The notes under the pieces were generated by a model. The model had not been told where the DNA came from, ran no database searches, and worked only from the letters and a program-made list of their open reading frames with translations. 64,000 nt of DNA from Rahnella variigena (GTDB lineage: Bacteria > Pseudomonadota > Gammaproteobacteria > Enterobacterales > Enterobacteriaceae). Position numbers and translations under genes: made by a program. Each line of letters starts with the position of its first letter. Positions within the stretch are counted from its first letter, which is position 1. The stretch is taken from assembly GCF_003610915.1 (NCBI RefSeq), contig NZ_NSDJ01000001.1:3472001-3536000 (forward strand). The letters run 5' to 3'. Shown piece after piece: positions 1-10,923 of this stretch.

Positions 1-1155
1 CAGGATCGCGCCTTTGACGATGTACTGCCAGAACGTTGGCACGTCCAGCATACTCATGCCGTTATCCAGAGATGCCATGATGAAAGCGCCCATTACGGCA
101 CCCGCAACACTCCCCACCCCGCCCGCCAGGCTGGTTCCGCCAATAACGCAGGCGGCAATGGCATCCAGTTCGGCAATATTACCCGCCGATGGCGAACCCG
201 CGCCCAAACGTGAACTGAGGATCAGACCGGCGATAGCGACCATCAGTCCGTTAATCGCAAATACCGCCAGCTTGCTGCGTTCAACGTTCACGCCGGATAA
301 CCGCGCCGCTTCGATGTTGCCACCAATGGCATAAATACGACGACCAAATGAGGTGCGGGACGCCATAAACATGCCGCCCAGCATCAGCGCGACCAGAATC
401 AGCACCGGCGTCGGCACGCCGCGATAGTCGTTGAGCAGATATATCGCACCCAGCGCAATGATGGCCGTCAGTGCCTGACGGGTGACATCGTTTTTAGCCG
501 CGCTCACCGGCAATCCGAGAGCTGCACGCTGTTTACGCCGGTGCCATTGCCAGCCGATAAACAACGCCAGAGCCACCGCCCCGATACCAAAACCTAAGGT
601 ATCTGGCAGGTAGCTTTGACCAATCAGCGACATCGCAGGCGTCGTCGGCGACACCGTGGTGCCGCTGGTGATACCTATCAGAATGCCGCGAAACGCCAGC
701 ATCCCTGCCAGCGTGACGATAAATGATGGTACCTTACGGTAAGCCACCCACCAGCCGTTCCATGCGCCAAGCAACAATCCAAGCGCCAGCGTCACCACGA
801 TAGTCAGTGGCAACGGCCAGCCGAGCCAGACGTCAAAAATCGCCGCCACGCCGCCGAGTAAACCCATCATCGAGCCGACGGACAGGTCGATTTCCGCAGA
901 AATAATCACGAACACCATGCCGACGGCCAGAATGCCGGTAATGGCGGTCTGGCGCAGCAAATTAGAAACGTTACGCGCGCTGATATACGCGCCGTCGGTG
1001 GTCACGCTGAAAAACACGATAATCACCGCAATGGCCGCCAGCATGACAAAAACTTGCAGGTTGATACTTTTCAGTTTTTTGACCGATAGCACGGCCTCTG
1101 AACCGCTCTCGTTGACGGCGGCGGAAGGGGTTCCTGGCTGGGGAAATTTAGACAT
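1..1155 (-). CDS. xylH: D-xylose ABC transporter permease XylH (3' end cut by window edge)
   Basis: Inner-membrane permease of the high-affinity D-xylose ABC importer, working with XylF and XylG. 385 codons are visible from ATG 1155 and the frame is still open at base 1; E. coli XylH is about 393 aa, so only the last few residues should be missing. The family motif [11 protein letters not shown] follows an N-terminal hydrophobic segment, and the last visible residues end in [10 protein letters not shown] as in XylH. The start overlaps the end of xylG by 8 bases, so the two are translationally coupled in the xylFGH operon. Homology is by recall of family sequences. Confidence 0.96.
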   Translation of the reverse strand, partial: MSKFPQPGTPSAAVNESGSEAVLSVKKLKSINLQVFVMLAAIAVIIVFFSVTTDGAYISARNVSNLLRQTAITGILAVGMVFVIISAEIDLSVGSMMGLLGGVAAIFDVWLGWPLPLTIVVTLALGLLLGAWNGWWVAYRKVPSFIVTLAGMLAFRGILIGITSGTTVSPTTPAMSLIGQSYLPDTLGFGIGAVALALFIGWQWHRRKQRAALGLPVSAAKNDVTRQALTAIIALGAIYLLNDYRGVPTPVLILVALMLGGMFMASRTSFGRRIYAIGGNIEAARLSGVNVERSKLAVFAINGLMVAIAGLILSSRLGAGSPSAGNIAELDAIAACVIGGTSLAGGVGSVAGAVMGAFIMASLDNGMSMLDVPTFWQYIVKGAIL

Positions 1156-2689
1156 AAGCTTCACTCCTCAATGCGGCTTCCATGACCTGCTCCTGACTTA
1201 AATTGTTATTTTCCAGGCAGGCTTTCACCTGCCCGAGATGCATCACCACGACGCGGTCACTCAGTCCAAGCACTTCGGGTAACTCTGATGAGATAACGAT
1301 GATTGCCATTCCCTGTGCCGCAAGCTGGCCGATCAGTTTGTAGATTTCATGTTTTGCTCCCACATCGATTCCGCGTGTAGGTTCATCAAGAATTAAGATT
1401 TTGGGTTTCAGCAGCAGACAACGCGCCAGAATGGCTTTTTGTTGATTGCCGCCGCTGAGCCTTCCGATTGCCAGCTCGGGAGAAGATGTTTTAATTTTGA
1501 GTTGTTTCACCGATTCGCTGATGGTGTGCTGTTCCTGCGCTTCACGCAGAACACCGCCACCGCTGAACTGGCTCAGTGCTGCCAGCGTGATATTGCTGCC
1601 CACCGCCATCACCGGCACGATGCCGTCGCGTTTGCGGTCTTCGGGCACCATCGCCAGGCCACGGCGCATGGCATCACGGCAATCGGTAATCTGCACTTTA
1701 TGACCTTCGAGCCAGACATCTCCTGACCAGCGCCCCGGATAAACACCGAAAAGGCACTCCATCATTTCTGTTCTGCCTGCACCGACCAGGCCTGCGACGC
1801 CCAGCACTTCGCCCTGACGCAGCGTAAAACCGGCATTATCCACCCGCTTTATGTGGCGATTCACCGGATGCCACGCAGTGAGGTTTTCAATGCGCAAAAT
1901 TTCATTACCCATCTGCCGCTCACGCGGGGGGAATAACTCAGTGAGTTCGCGGCCCACCATCATAGCGATGATGTCCTTTTCCGACGTTCCGGCCGCATTG
2001 CAGGTGGCGATATGACGTCCATCACGGATGACGCAAAGTTTGTCGGAGATAGCTTTCACTTCGTTCAGTTTGTGGGAAATGTAAATGCAGGCGATATCGT
2101 GATGGCGCAAATCGCGGATAATATCGAGCAAAATCGCGGTTTCACTTTCAGTGAGAGACGCCGTGGGTTCGTCAAGCACCAGCAAACGCACCTGCTTGTT
2201 GAGGGCTTTAGCAATTTCAACCAGCTGCCGCTGTCCTAATCCCAGTTCGCCCACCAGCGTATGCGGATCAATATCGAGTTTGACCTGCGCCAGCATACGC
2301 TGACAACGCAGATACATTTTATCGGTATCGAGCAGGCCAAAGCTGCCCCACTCATTGCCCAAAAACATGTTTTCCAGCACGCTCAGTTGTTTTACCAGCG
2401 CCAGCTCCTGATGAATTATCGCAATCCCTTTTTGTTCAGTATCACGAATACCTTTTGCAGTAAGTCGTTCACCTGAAAAATAAATTTCCCCCTCAAAAGT
2501 TCCGTGCGGATAAATTGCGCACAACACTTTCATTAATGTCGATTTTCCGGACCCGTTCTCGCCGCACAGGGATAACACTTCGCCTGCGGCCAGCGTCAGA
2601 CTAATATTATCAACCGCTTTTACCGCACCAAATTTCTTGGTGATATTTCGCATGTCCAGCAGGGGTAATTTTTCATATTGATCTGGCAT
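1148..2689 (-). CDS. xylG: D-xylose ABC transporter ATP-binding protein XylG
   Basis: Cytoplasmic ATPase driving xylose import. It has two tandem ABC modules, as in all sugar (CUT2) transporters: Walker [10 protein letters not shown] at residues 43-51, Walker [12 protein letters not shown] near 155-165, a degenerate second P-loop (GLVGAGRTE) and a second signature LSGGNQQK near 405. ATG 2689 is chosen over an in-frame ATG 24 bases upstream because GGAGG lies just before it and the product is then 513 aa, the length of E. coli XylG. It sits between xylF (65-base gap) and xylH (8-base overlap). Confidence 0.96.
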   Translation of the reverse strand: MPDQYEKLPLLDMRNITKKFGAVKAVDNISLTLAAGEVLSLCGENGSGKSTLMKVLCAIYPHGTFEGEIYFSGERLTAKGIRDTEQKGIAIIHQELALVKQLSVLENMFLGNEWGSFGLLDTDKMYLRCQRMLAQVKLDIDPHTLVGELGLGQRQLVEIAKALNKQVRLLVLDEPTASLTESETAILLDIIRDLRHHDIACIYISHKLNEVKAISDKLCVIRDGRHIATCNAAGTSEKDIIAMMVGRELTELFPPRERQMGNEILRIENLTAWHPVNRHIKRVDNAGFTLRQGEVLGVAGLVGAGRTEMMECLFGVYPGRWSGDVWLEGHKVQITDCRDAMRRGLAMVPEDRKRDGIVPVMAVGSNITLAALSQFSGGGVLREAQEQHTISESVKQLKIKTSSPELAIGRLSGGNQQKAILARCLLLKPKILILDEPTRGIDVGAKHEIYKLIGQLAAQGMAIIVISSELPEVLGLSDRVVVMHLGQVKACLENNNLSQEQVMEAALRSEAYV

Positions 2690-2754
2690 GTTTACCTCCA
2701 GCAAAAACAACACGTCAAAAAGAAGTGTTGTTTTCGTAGAAAAATATTGAAAAA

Positions 2755-3750
2755 TTAGAGATCTGATTTCTTATGGAAACCGTCAGCCACCACGGTGCTA
2801 TCAATATTATTTTTATCCACCTGAATCGGTGTTAATAAATACGAAGGCACTTCTTTTTTACCGTTATTTAATGTCGCATTAGATTTTGGCGTTTCACCTT
2901 TACCTAACTGCACGGCAATTTCGGCAGCATCATTGGCCAGTTTGGTGATGGGTTTGTAAACCGTCATGGTCTGCGTACCCGCTTCGATACGTTTGATCGC
3001 CGCAAGATCAGCATCCTGACCGGAGATTGCGACTTTACCCGCCAGACCCTGTGCAGATAACGCCTGCACCGCACCACCGGCGGTCGCATCGTTGGAGGCG
3101 ACGACGGCATCGATTTTGTTGTTGTTGGCGGTCAGCGCGTTTTCCATAATCTTCAGGGCATTTTCAGGCAACCAGCCATCAGCCCATTGATCACCCACCA
3201 CTTTTATCTTGCCGTCTTTGATTAACGGGTTGAGCACTTTCATCTGACCGGCGCGGAAAAGCTTGGCGTTGTTATCCACTGGCGAGCCGCCCATCAGGAA
3301 ATAATTGCCTTGTGGGACGCGTTCAACCAGGCTTTGCGCCTGAAGTTCGCCCACCTTTTCATTATCAAAAGAGATATAAAAATCAATGTCGGCGTTGTTA
3401 ATCATGCGGTCATACGCCAGCACTTTTATGCCTTCCTGTTTGGCTTCGGCAATAACATTACTCAGCACTTGTCCGTTATAAGGAATGATCACCAGCACAT
3501 CGACGCCACGGTTGATCATATTTTCAATCTGCGCCATTTGGGTTTCTTCATTACCATTCGCAGACTGAACAAAAACATCCGCACCGAGCGTTTTGGCTTT
3601 AGCCACAAAAATATCACGGTCTTTTTGCCAGCGTTCTAAACGTAAGTCATCAATAGCCATACCAATTTTAATTTCTTTCGCCAACCCTGACTGGCTGAAA
3701 AGCACTAATGCGGCACAGGCAGAAAGAATTATTTTATTCATTTTCATCAT
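2755..3750 (-). CDS. xylF: D-xylose-binding periplasmic protein XylF
   Basis: Periplasmic receptor that delivers D-xylose to XylGH. It starts with a Sec signal peptide of about 24 residues (basic start, hydrophobic core, likely cleavage GLA|KEI) followed by a type I periplasmic binding-protein fold; stretches such as [17 protein letters not shown] and the ISGQDADLA region are those of XylF. The start is ATG 3750 or 3747 (AAAGG a few bases upstream); longer reading frames to 3861 run into the regulatory region and are not used. The product is 331 aa against 330 in E. coli. First gene of xylFGH, divergent from xylA. Confidence 0.95.
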   Translation of the reverse strand: MMKMNKIILSACAALVLFSQSGLAKEIKIGMAIDDLRLERWQKDRDIFVAKAKTLGADVFVQSANGNEETQMAQIENMINRGVDVLVIIPYNGQVLSNVIAEAKQEGIKVLAYDRMINNADIDFYISFDNEKVGELQAQSLVERVPQGNYFLMGGSPVDNNAKLFRAGQMKVLNPLIKDGKIKVVGDQWADGWLPENALKIMENALTANNNKIDAVVASNDATAGGAVQALSAQGLAGKVAISGQDADLAAIKRIEAGTQTMTVYKPITKLANDAAEIAVQLGKGETPKSNATLNNGKKEVPSYLLTPIQVDKNNIDSTVVADGFHKKSDL

Positions 3751-3863
3751 GTCAGACCTTTTATAAGAATAAGTAGAGGCAGATACAGAAGAGTTCGTAC
3801 AGCAATGACACAAGGATTGTTGTCGCTGGGTAATTAATCGGCAATTGCAGATTTTAATCACTG

Positions 3864-3886
3864 CATTACGATTTTTTGTTTATTTC
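3864..3886 (-). promoter_or_regulatory. Putative XylR operator for xylF
   Basis: Read on the minus strand this gives GAAATAAAC followed by an A-rich spacer and TCGTAATG, very close to the XylR half-site arrangement I recall from the E. coli xyl control region (GAAATAA...CGTAAT). It lies about 115 bases upstream of the xylF start. Function is inferred from sequence likeness and position; xylR itself is outside the window. Confidence 0.6.
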
Positions 3887-4039
3887 AGGAATTATGATGG
3901 GGATCATGGTTTGCCTGTAATACACGCACGATAAGACTTTTTATTGTCGTGACATCGTGGAAGTTTAATAAAAATCATGAAGAAAACTGCTTATTTATGC
4001 GATCTGCCGCACACTTAATAATTCTATTAAATTGAGTGT

Positions 4040-4054
4040 GAAATAACGTAATTG
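4040..4054 (+). promoter_or_regulatory. Putative XylR half-site for xylA
   Basis: GAAATAACGTAATTG lies 75 bases upstream of xylA and carries the same GAAATAA and CGTAAT elements as the site on the xylF side, here without the A-rich spacer. The rest of the 379-base xylF-xylA gap holds AT-rich sequence and a CCCAG/CTGGG inverted repeat just before the xylA ribosome-binding site; I see no convincing full CRP palindrome in it. Confidence 0.45.
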
Positions 4055-4129
4055 TGGGATTTAACATCTCCTCCGAAGATAGAGCCTCAGCTTCCCAGTC
4101 CCGCTGGGCCCGTTTTCAAGGAGTTTTCA

Positions 4130-5449
4130 ATGCACGCATATTTCGACAAGCTTGACGCCGTTCGCTACGAAGGTGCTAACAGCACTAACCCGCTGGCATT
4201 CCGTCATTACAATCCTGAAGAAGTCATCCTCGGCAAAACGATGGCTGAGCATCTGCGTTTCGCAGCCTGCTACTGGCACACATTCTGCTGGAACGGCAAT
4301 GATATGTTCGGCGTGGGCGCATTTGATCGTCCGTGGCAACAACCCGGCGATGCGCTGGAGCTGGCGAAACGTAAAGCAGAGGTGGCATTCGAGTTCTTCC
4401 AGAAACTCAATGTGCCTTACTACTGCTTCCACGATGTTGACGTCTCGCCGGAAGGCGCGACGATTAAAGAATACATCAATAATTTTGCCGTAATGACCGA
4501 TGTTCTGGCGCAAAAACAGGAAGCCAGCGGCGTTAAACTGCTGTGGGGCACCGCGAACTGCTTTACCAATCCACGTTACGGCGCGGGTGCAGCAACCAAT
4601 CCAAATCCTGAAATCTATACCTGGGCAGCGACGCAGGTTGTTCATGCGATGAACGCCACTAAACAGCTCGGCGGTGAAAACTATGTGTTGTGGGGTGGCC
4701 GCGAAGGTTATGAAACGCTGCTCAATACCGACCTGCGTCAGGAGCGTGAACAACTGGGTCGCTTCATGCAGATGGTGGTTGAGCACAAACACAAAATTGG
4801 TTTCCAGGGCACCCTGCTGATTGAGCCAAAACCGCAGGAGCCGACCAAGCATCAGTATGATTATGACGTGGCGTCCGTTTACGGGTTCCTTAAACAGTTT
4901 GGTCTGGAAAAAGAGATCAAAGTAAATATCGAGGCGAACCACGCGACGCTGGCTGGTCACTCTTTCCATCATGAAATTGCCAACGCCATTGCCCTTGGGA
5001 TCTTCGGTTCCGTCGATGCGAACCGCGGTGACCCGCAGTGTGGCTGGGACACTGACCAGTTCCCGAACAGCGTGGAAGAAAACGCGCTGGTGATGTATGA
5101 AATCATCAAAGCCGGCGGTTTCACCACCGGCGGTCTGAACTTCGACTCTAAGGTGCGTCGTCAGAGCACCGACAAATATGATCTGTTCTACGGCCATATT
5201 GGTGGCATGGATACCATGGCGCTGGCGTTGAAAGTGGCGGCCCGTATGATTGAAAGCCGTGAGCTGGATAAACACGTTGCACAGCGTTACGCCGGCTGGA
5301 ATACAGAACTGGGTCAGCAGATCCTGCAAGGCAAAATGTCTCTGGAATCCCTGAGCAACTATGCGCAACAAAACGCGCTGGCACCTCAGCACCAGAGCGG
5401 CCAGCAAGAACGTCTGGAGAATCTGGTTAACCGTTATCTCTTTGGTTAA
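4130..5449 (+). CDS. xylA: Xylose isomerase XylA
   Basis: Converts D-xylose to D-xylulose in the cytoplasm, the first step of xylose breakdown. 439 aa, close to E. coli XylA in length. Family features are visible: the [10 protein letters not shown] active-site segment (catalytic His near 101, Asp near 104), the metal-binding [10 protein letters not shown] segment near 230, [12 protein letters not shown], and [11 protein letters not shown] 4130 is preceded by AAGGAG at the right distance and matches the family N-terminus; the open frame extends 78 bases further upstream but without homology. It is followed by xylB after 91 bases and is divergent from xylF. Confidence 0.97.
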   Translation: MHAYFDKLDAVRYEGANSTNPLAFRHYNPEEVILGKTMAEHLRFAACYWHTFCWNGNDMFGVGAFDRPWQQPGDALELAKRKAEVAFEFFQKLNVPYYCFHDVDVSPEGATIKEYINNFAVMTDVLAQKQEASGVKLLWGTANCFTNPRYGAGAATNPNPEIYTWAATQVVHAMNATKQLGGENYVLWGGREGYETLLNTDLRQEREQLGRFMQMVVEHKHKIGFQGTLLIEPKPQEPTKHQYDYDVASVYGFLKQFGLEKEIKVNIEANHATLAGHSFHHEIANAIALGIFGSVDANRGDPQCGWDTDQFPNSVEENALVMYEIIKAGGFTTGGLNFDSKVRRQSTDKYDLFYGHIGGMDTMALALKVAARMIESRELDKHVAQRYAGWNTELGQQILQGKMSLESLSNYAQQNALAPQHQSGQQERLENLVNRYLFG

Positions 5450-5466
5450 TCTTGTAAAATAAGCTC

Positions 5467-5501
5467 ACGCCCTGCCCGCTTTGTGCGGAATCGCAGGGCG
5501 T
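5467..5501 (+). other. Hairpin between xylA and xylB
   Basis: Perfect 9-bp stem ACGCCCTGC/GCAGGGCGT with an inner CCGC/GCGG pair, not followed by a T-tract. It is therefore more likely an RNA processing or stability element that separates xylA from xylB expression than a full terminator. Confidence 0.5.
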
Positions 5502-5540
5502 AAATCGTTCTGGAAACGGGTTAACAGATAAGGGAAAAAT

Positions 5541-6992
5541 ATGTATCTCGGAATAGATCTCGGCACGTCTGGCGTCAAAGCCATTTTGCTCAGCGAAGAA
5601 GGTCGGGTGGTCGCCAGCCACAGTGAGGCGTTAACCCTTTCCCGTCCCCATCCTTTGTGGTCTGAGCAAAATCCGGCCGACTGGTGGACAGCAACAGACC
5701 GCGCGGTGTCTGCGTTATCTAAGCAACATGCCCTGCAAAGCGTAAAAGCGGTCGGCCTGACGGGTCAGATGCATGGCGCCACGGTTCTTGATGCAAAGCA
5801 TCAGGTTCTGCGCCCGGCAATTTTATGGAACGATGGCCGCAGTTTCAGCCAGTGCGGGAAACTGGAAGCGGATCTCCCGGACTCCCGCCAGATAACCGGC
5901 AACCTGATGATGCCCGGCTTTACGGCACCAAAACTCCTCTGGCTGCGCGAAAACGAACCTGACTTGTTCGCGAAAATAGACAAAGTATTGCTGCCCAAAG
6001 ATTATCTTCGCTGGCTGATGACCGGCGTTTTTGCTTCCGATATGTCTGACGCCGCAGGCACGATGTGGCTCGACGTGGCGAAACGCGACTGGAGTGACAA
6101 AATGCTCAGCGCAACCGGCCTGACGCGTAAACACATGCCGGAGCTTTTCGAAGGCAATCAGATTACCGGTCAGTTACTGCCAGAACTCGCCTCCCGCTGG
6201 GGAATGGATTGTGTGCCAGTCATCGCCGGTGGCGGTGATAATGCTGCTGGAGCGGTAGGTGTCGGGTTATACAAGACGGGTCAGGCGATGCTTTCTCTTG
6301 GCACGTCCGGCGTGTATTTCGCGGTCAGCGACGGATTTCTGAGTAATCCGCAACAGGCGGTACACAGTTTCTGTCACGCGCTGCCGGACACCTGGCATCT
6401 GATGTCGGTTATGCTCAGTGCCGCATCCTGTCTGGACTGGGCCGCGAATCTGACCGGCACCGCCTCAGTGGGTGAACTGATCACTCTGGCTCAGAAAACT
6501 CAACCCGCCGACTCTCCTGTCTGGTTCCTGCCGTATCTCTCCGGTGAACGCACGCCGCACAATAATCCGAATGCCAAAGGAACGTTGTTTGGCCTGACAC
6601 ATCAGCACGGCCCTGCTGATATTGCCCGCGCGGTACTTGAAGGTGTGGGATTCGCCCTGGCAGACGGAATGGACGTTTTGCACGCAACCGGTCTGAAACC
6701 GCACAGCATCACGCTGATTGGTGGCGGTGCCCGGAGCCCTTACTGGCGGCAAATGCTGGCGGATATCAGCGGTAAGACGCTGGAATACCGCACCGGCGGC
6801 GATGTCGGTCCGGCATTGGGCGCAGCGCGTCTGGCGCAAATTGCGATGAATGCGGGTAAACCGCTGGAACAGTTCCTGCCGGAGCTGGCACTTGAGCAAG
6901 TGCATGAACCAGACAGTGTTAAGCACACGGCATATGCGGAGCGGAGGAAAGTGTTCAGGGAGTTATATGTGAGGCTTGAAGGGTTGATGTAA
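5541..6992 (+). CDS. xylB: Xylulokinase XylB
   Basis: Phosphorylates D-xylulose to D-xylulose-5-phosphate, which enters the pentose phosphate pathway. 483 aa (E. coli 484). FGGY-kinase features: N-terminal GIDLGTSG with the Mg-binding Asp at residue 6, the substrate-binding QMHG at 76-79, and the AGGGDNAAGAVG segment holding the catalytic Asp near 233. ATG 5541 is preceded by AAGGG. Co-directional with xylA across a 91-base gap containing a hairpin, so co-transcription is likely. The long repeat region 7035-7650 follows. Confidence 0.97.
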   Translation: MYLGIDLGTSGVKAILLSEEGRVVASHSEALTLSRPHPLWSEQNPADWWTATDRAVSALSKQHALQSVKAVGLTGQMHGATVLDAKHQVLRPAILWNDGRSFSQCGKLEADLPDSRQITGNLMMPGFTAPKLLWLRENEPDLFAKIDKVLLPKDYLRWLMTGVFASDMSDAAGTMWLDVAKRDWSDKMLSATGLTRKHMPELFEGNQITGQLLPELASRWGMDCVPVIAGGGDNAAGAVGVGLYKTGQAMLSLGTSGVYFAVSDGFLSNPQQAVHSFCHALPDTWHLMSVMLSAASCLDWAANLTGTASVGELITLAQKTQPADSPVWFLPYLSGERTPHNNPNAKGTLFGLTHQHGPADIARAVLEGVGFALADGMDVLHATGLKPHSITLIGGGARSPYWRQMLADISGKTLEYRTGGDVGPALGAARLAQIAMNAGKPLEQFLPELALEQVHEPDSVKHTAYAERRKVFRELYVRLEGLM

Positions 6993-7034
6993 TTGGCCAT
7001 TACAAGGGAGATTTAATCAACATTAGATCGAGAA

Positions 7035-7650
7035 GGTTTCGGTTTCTCAAGTGCAGCGGTCACCTGACGCACAGTGCCGAAACCGACCAGAGGGGAAAGG
7101 CTTTTCCCCTCTGAACTCCCCTCGCTTTTTCAAACACGTGATCCGCGCGCTGGCTATGTTTCAGATACCGCAGTGACAAGCTGGAAATCTTGCCGCGTTG
7201 CGGTGCCTTCTCTCGGTCCTGGAGCCTCTGGTCTCCAGGCCGCTCCGCTCAGCAAGATTTCTGAATCGCCCGCGCGATCTTAAAGTCAAAACCAATCCGC
7301 TTTTCATATCAAAATCAGTAAGGTTGCGAAGTAGAAGCCTGAGGCCGGTTCCAAAATACCGCCGGAGGGAGAGGTGGAAAACCGCGTGTCTTTTACGCGG
7401 GTTGTAACCCGAACGAAGGGAACCGCGCAGCGGCGGGGTTTTGCGGCTATCACTGCGGCTGATGAAACATAGTCAGCGAGCGAAGCGCGCAGTGAAAGAG
7501 CCCGGGGGGTCTTGGGGGGTGGCGGCGATAGGCCGCCCCCCAAGTCGGTGTGGGCCGACGCCCACGACCTTGACCTTGACCTTAAGGCCAGTTTGGGTGG
7601 CAACCCAAGGTTTTGTCGGTGTGGGCCGACGCCCACGGTTTTGAAGTTGC
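7035..7650 (+). repeat. Composite hairpin-rich repeat element, copy 1
   Basis: This 686-base gap between xylB and lsrG holds no convincing gene; short open frames here lack homology and good ribosome-binding sites. In order: a GGTTTCGGTTT...GCCGAAACCGACC segment (7035-7089); an 11-bp hairpin (7088-7113); a core module at 7153-7289; then the other half on the opposite strand with an ACGCGG hairpin (7383-7400), a 13-bp hairpin with loop GGCGATAG (7511-7544), GTGGGC/GCCCAC hairpins (7550-7565 and 7621-7636) and a TTGGGT/ACCCAA hairpin (7593-7608). The same modules in reversed order and orientation occur at 16430-17005. The core at 7153-7289 matches 16592-16727 at roughly 80% by eye. Confidence 0.8.
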
Positions 7651-7678
7651 AGTTGCAGTTGCGGTTAGAAATTACAGG

Positions 7679-7969
7679 TCAAGGGTAAATCCCCTTGAAA
7701 GTTGTCTTCTTCCTCGGCTCCGACATAATCCCCTCAAGCGCTTCAACGCATTTCAGATAATGGGGGGTTTTCTTGTGCGCCAGCACAGCATCATTATCCT
7801 GATAGGCTTCGTAGATAAAGAATCGCGTCGGTACATTTTCGTCCTGCAACACATCAAACCTCAGGTTACCCGGTTCTTTCACCGCACCTGAATGATTGGC
7901 GTGAAACACTTCCAGAAACTCATCCACCTTTTCCGGCTGAACATTAATTTCGACCAGTGTCACTTCCAT
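7679..7969 (-). CDS. lsrG: (4S)-4-hydroxy-5-phosphonooxypentane-2,3-dione isomerase LsrG
   Basis: Cytoplasmic enzyme that isomerises phospho-AI-2 before cleavage by LsrF. 96 aa, the length of E. coli LsrG, and a small alpha+beta barrel (ABM/YgiN-like) family. It begins [18 protein letters not shown] and keeps [15 protein letters not shown] and the HKKTPHY stretch. ATG 7969 has a GGGG-type ribosome-binding site 3 bases after the lsrF stop, so it is the last gene of lsrACDBFG. Confidence 0.95.
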   Translation of the reverse strand: MEVTLVEINVQPEKVDEFLEVFHANHSGAVKEPGNLRFDVLQDENVPTRFFIYEAYQDNDAVLAHKKTPHYLKCVEALEGIMSEPRKKTTFKGIYP

Positions 7970-7972
7970 GAT

Positions 7973-8848
7973 TCACCCCTTTTCGCTCAGGAACAGTTCG
8001 TATGCGTGCGCCACGCTGGCGTTTTCATGCACCACCGCTTTCACAGCTTTCAGCATGGCGATTGGCGATTCTGACTGGAAAATGTTACGCCCCATATCCA
8101 CACCGGATGCGCCCTGGTCTATAGCGTTGAAACACATTTCCAGCGCCTCGCGTTCCGGCAGCTTTTTACCGCCTGCAATCACGATCGGCACCGGACAGCC
8201 CGCCGCGACGCGTTCGAAACCTTCATCGACGTAATAGGTTTTAATAATGTTCGCGCCCATTTCAGCCGCAATACGGGTTGCCAGCGAGAAGTAACGCTGA
8301 TCACGCGCCATGTCTTTGCCGACGCCGGTCACCGCCATGGTCGGCATGCCGTAGCGCATCCCCTGATCGACTAACTGAATGATATTTTTAATCGACTGAT
8401 GCTCATATTCACTGCCGATATACACCTGCGCCGCCATCGCCGCGACGTTCAGGCGCAGCGCGTCCTCTATCGCTACGGCTACGGTTTCATTGGAAAGCTC
8501 AGTCAGAATCGAGTTACCGCCGGAAGCGCGCATTACCACTGGCTTATTGACCGCCGCCGGAACCACACTGCGCAGCACGCCACGGGTACACATCAGTACA
8601 TCGGTATGCGCAAACAGCGGTGCAATATTGATATCGATACGCTCAAGGCCGGTCGTCGGGCCCTGAAAATAGCCGTGGTCGAACGCCAGCATCACTGTAC
8701 GCCCGGACTCCGGATTGAAAATACGCGCCAGCCGCGACTGCATTCCCCAGTCCAGCTGACCGCTGCCTTTGAGGAAAAACGCATGATTGTCCTGCGGCGT
8801 GCCGATGCCGAAGTTCTTGCCGTCTCTGATATCGTCCAGATCTGCCAT
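7973..8848 (-). CDS. lsrF: 3-hydroxy-5-phosphonooxypentane-2,4-dione thiolase LsrF
   Basis: Aldolase-fold thiolase that completes breakdown of phospho-AI-2, transferring an acetyl group to CoA. It keeps the family stretches [26 protein letters not shown], and the IIKTYY segment whose Lys (near 203) is the catalytic Lys of E. coli LsrF. ATG 8848 is chosen: GGAG is 8 bases upstream and the product is then 291 aa, equal to E. coli; an ATG 6 bases upstream sits too close to that GGAG. Follows lsrB by 19 bases. Confidence 0.95.
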   Translation of the reverse strand: MADLDDIRDGKNFGIGTPQDNHAFFLKGSGQLDWGMQSRLARIFNPESGRTVMLAFDHGYFQGPTTGLERIDINIAPLFAHTDVLMCTRGVLRSVVPAAVNKPVVMRASGGNSILTELSNETVAVAIEDALRLNVAAMAAQVYIGSEYEHQSIKNIIQLVDQGMRYGMPTMAVTGVGKDMARDQRYFSLATRIAAEMGANIIKTYYVDEGFERVAAGCPVPIVIAGGKKLPEREALEMCFNAIDQGASGVDMGRNIFQSESPIAMLKAVKAVVHENASVAHAYELFLSEKG

Positions 8849-8867
8849 GTTCATTTCTCCTTAATCG

Positions 8868-9887
8868 TCAGAAGTCGTATTTGCCGATGTTGTCTTTAGT
8901 GAAGACCACGCGTTCCGGCAGTAACACGATGCCGTTGCCTTTGGCCTCATACTGGTAGCCCTGCACGCTGTTCGGCACGACTTCTACCGATCCGACGTTT
9001 GGCACATCCAGTTTGTCACCTACATTGAGTTCGCCTTTTTTCAGTAACTGATCGGCGACGTAAACCGAAATCTTGCCCTGACTGACCACGTCCCACAGGC
9101 CGAACTGTTTCACCGTCCCACGTTCAACATACGGACGCATGACGTTTGGCGTACTAAAGCCGACGATGGTCACGTTGGTGCGTTTGAGGTTTTCCGCCGC
9201 CTGTGCGGCTGCCGGTAATGCATTGGCGTCTGGTGCAATAATCGCGTCGAGATCACCGTATGATTTCAAAATCCCTTCGGCGGTTTGCAGCGATTTGGTG
9301 GCATCGTTATAGCCGTATTGCGTGGTCACGATTTCCCAGCCCGGATGCTCTTTGGCAATTTTGGCTTTCGCCTCTTTTACCCACTGGTTCTGGTCGGTCA
9401 CCGTCGGGCTGGAGTAGAAAAATGCCACTTTGGCTTTTTCTTTCTTTACCTGGCTGGACGTCATGTCCACCAGCATCGAGCCGAGCTGTTGCGGAGTGCC
9501 CTGATTGATGTAAATCGAGCGACATTCTGGTTTGGTGTCAGAATCCCAGGTCAGCACTTTCACGCCGCGTTGCATGGCGCGTTTAAGTGCCGGACACAGG
9601 CCATCCGGTGATACCGCCGCGACCACAATCGCGTTGTATCCCTGATTGACGAAGTTGTTGATCATTTGTACCTGACCGGAAACGCTCGGTTCGGTCGGGC
9701 CGTCATACGTGACGTCCACACCCAGTTCTTTCCCCGCCGCCGTCGCGCCATTGCCGCCGCTGGTGAAATAGCCGACGCCCACGAGTTTTGGGATAAAGGC
9801 GATACGTTCTGCCGCCTGCGCACTCACGCAGGCGAGGCTTACGGCACTGGCAATCAGTAAGGTTTTCATTGTGTTGGCTTTCATCAT
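8868..9887 (-). CDS. lsrB: Autoinducer-2-binding periplasmic protein LsrB
   Basis: Periplasmic receptor for the quorum signal AI-2 and for the LsrACD importer. 339 aa (E. coli 340). It has a Sec signal peptide ([14 protein letters not shown]..., likely cleavage AQA|AERI) and a type I binding-protein fold with LsrB stretches such as [17 protein letters not shown] and the aspartates of VSPDGL and [13 protein letters not shown] 9887 or 9884 follows a GGGG site, 10 bases after lsrD. Confidence 0.95.
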   Translation of the reverse strand: MMKANTMKTLLIASAVSLACVSAQAAERIAFIPKLVGVGYFTSGGNGATAAGKELGVDVTYDGPTEPSVSGQVQMINNFVNQGYNAIVVAAVSPDGLCPALKRAMQRGVKVLTWDSDTKPECRSIYINQGTPQQLGSMLVDMTSSQVKKEKAKVAFFYSSPTVTDQNQWVKEAKAKIAKEHPGWEIVTTQYGYNDATKSLQTAEGILKSYGDLDAIIAPDANALPAAAQAAENLKRTNVTIVGFSTPNVMRPYVERGTVKQFGLWDVVSQGKISVYVADQLLKKGELNVGDKLDVPNVGSVEVVPNSVQGYQYEAKGNGIVLLPERVVFTKDNIGKYDF

Positions 9888-9897
9888 TAACCCCGGC

Positions 9898-10923
9898 TTA
9901 TTTAGAAGACGTCAAGGAAGGAGAAGGCGCAGACCAGCGCTGGCGATAACGCTGGAAAACACTGCGGATAAGACCACGGTTGAGGCTGGCGGAACGACCG
10001 ATGACCACCAGGATCAATAGCGCGCCGGACAGCGCACTGGAAACCTGACTGGAGACGCCGACCATCTGCAAGCCCTGCTGGAGATACCCGATCAGCAGCG
10101 TCGCCAGCGCCGTGCCGAGAATGGAACCTGAACCGCCGTAGATATTGGCGCCGCCAAGCACGACCGCCGTGATAGCAGGCATCAGCAAAGCGTTGCCGAG
10201 ATCAGAACGGGCAGAGCCGAAATAGGATGTCATCAGGATGGCGGCGACCGCGGAGGCCAGGCCGGTCATCCCGTAAAGGGCAAACACCGTGCGGCTGACA
10301 GGCAATGCGCCATAGCGCGCCACGCGGGCATTCTGTCCGATGAGGAAGACATTGCGACCGGTGCGACTGCGGTGCATCAGCAACCAGAAAAACAGCGTCG
10401 CCAGCAGGAAGATCACCAGCGGCATCGGCAGACCCAGCACCACCTGATTAGCAAAGTTGGTGAACGCATCAGGGAAATTACCGATACCCTCGAAACCCGT
10501 CGCGCCCGCCAGCCCGGAAAGCAGTAAGGCACTGCCGCCGAACAGATAAAGCGTGCCAAGCGTGATGACCAGCGGGTTAACGCCGGTATAAAGGATCAGA
10601 GCCGCATTCAGCAAACCACAGGCCGCGCCAAGCGCCAGCGTCATGATGATCGCCAGTGCCAGCGGCACACCAGCCTGACAAAGTACGCCGAGCGCGATGG
10701 CGCACAGGCCGATGGTCGAACCGAAGGAAATGTCGATGCCGCCGCTGACAATCACCAGGGTCAGCGGCAATGCCACAATTCCGATGGTGATGAAATCGCT
10801 GGTGCTGAACAGCAGCGTATTTGCATCCAGCATGCGCGGATTGGCGAAACCGAACAGTAAGATTTCGATGACCAGTAACGCCAGCAGCGCGATTTCCCAG
10901 CCATATTGTTGGAGTTTATTCAT
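9898..10923 (-). CDS. lsrD: AI-2 import ABC permease LsrD
   Basis: Inner-membrane permease subunit for AI-2 uptake, BPD_transp_2 family, with about 8-10 hydrophobic segments and the [14 protein letters not shown] motif near residue 60. The chosen start ATG 10923 overlaps the lsrC stop by one base (TGATG), with GGGGTG upstream; a GTG one codon earlier is the alternative. 341 aa, a little longer than E. coli LsrD (330), the extra residues being a C-terminal tail after the last membrane segment. Confidence 0.94.
   Translation of the reverse strand: MNKLQQYGWEIALLALLVIEILLFGFANPRMLDANTLLFSTSDFITIGIVALPLTLVIVSGGIDISFGSTIGLCAIALGVLCQAGVPLALAIIMTLALGAACGLLNAALILYTGVNPLVITLGTLYLFGGSALLLSGLAGATGFEGIGNFPDAFTNFANQVVLGLPMPLVIFLLATLFFWLLMHRSRTGRNVFLIGQNARVARYGALPVSRTVFALYGMTGLASAVAAILMTSYFGSARSDLGNALLMPAITAVVLGGANIYGGSGSILGTALATLLIGYLQQGLQMVGVSSQVSSALSGALLILVVIGRSASLNRGLIRSVFQRYRQRWSAPSPSLTSSK

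Noticed and set aside
4127..5407. Long minus-strand frame (426 codons) opposite xylA
   Set aside because: Antisense shadow of a highly expressed gene with strong codon bias; no domain and no ribosome-binding site.
7074..7644. Several open reading frames of 60-110 codons on both strands between xylB and lsrG
   Set aside because: They lie wholly inside hairpin-rich repeat sequence, have biased Arg/Pro/Ser composition, no good ribosome-binding sites and no recognisable domain; GC-rich palindromes keep frames open on both strands.
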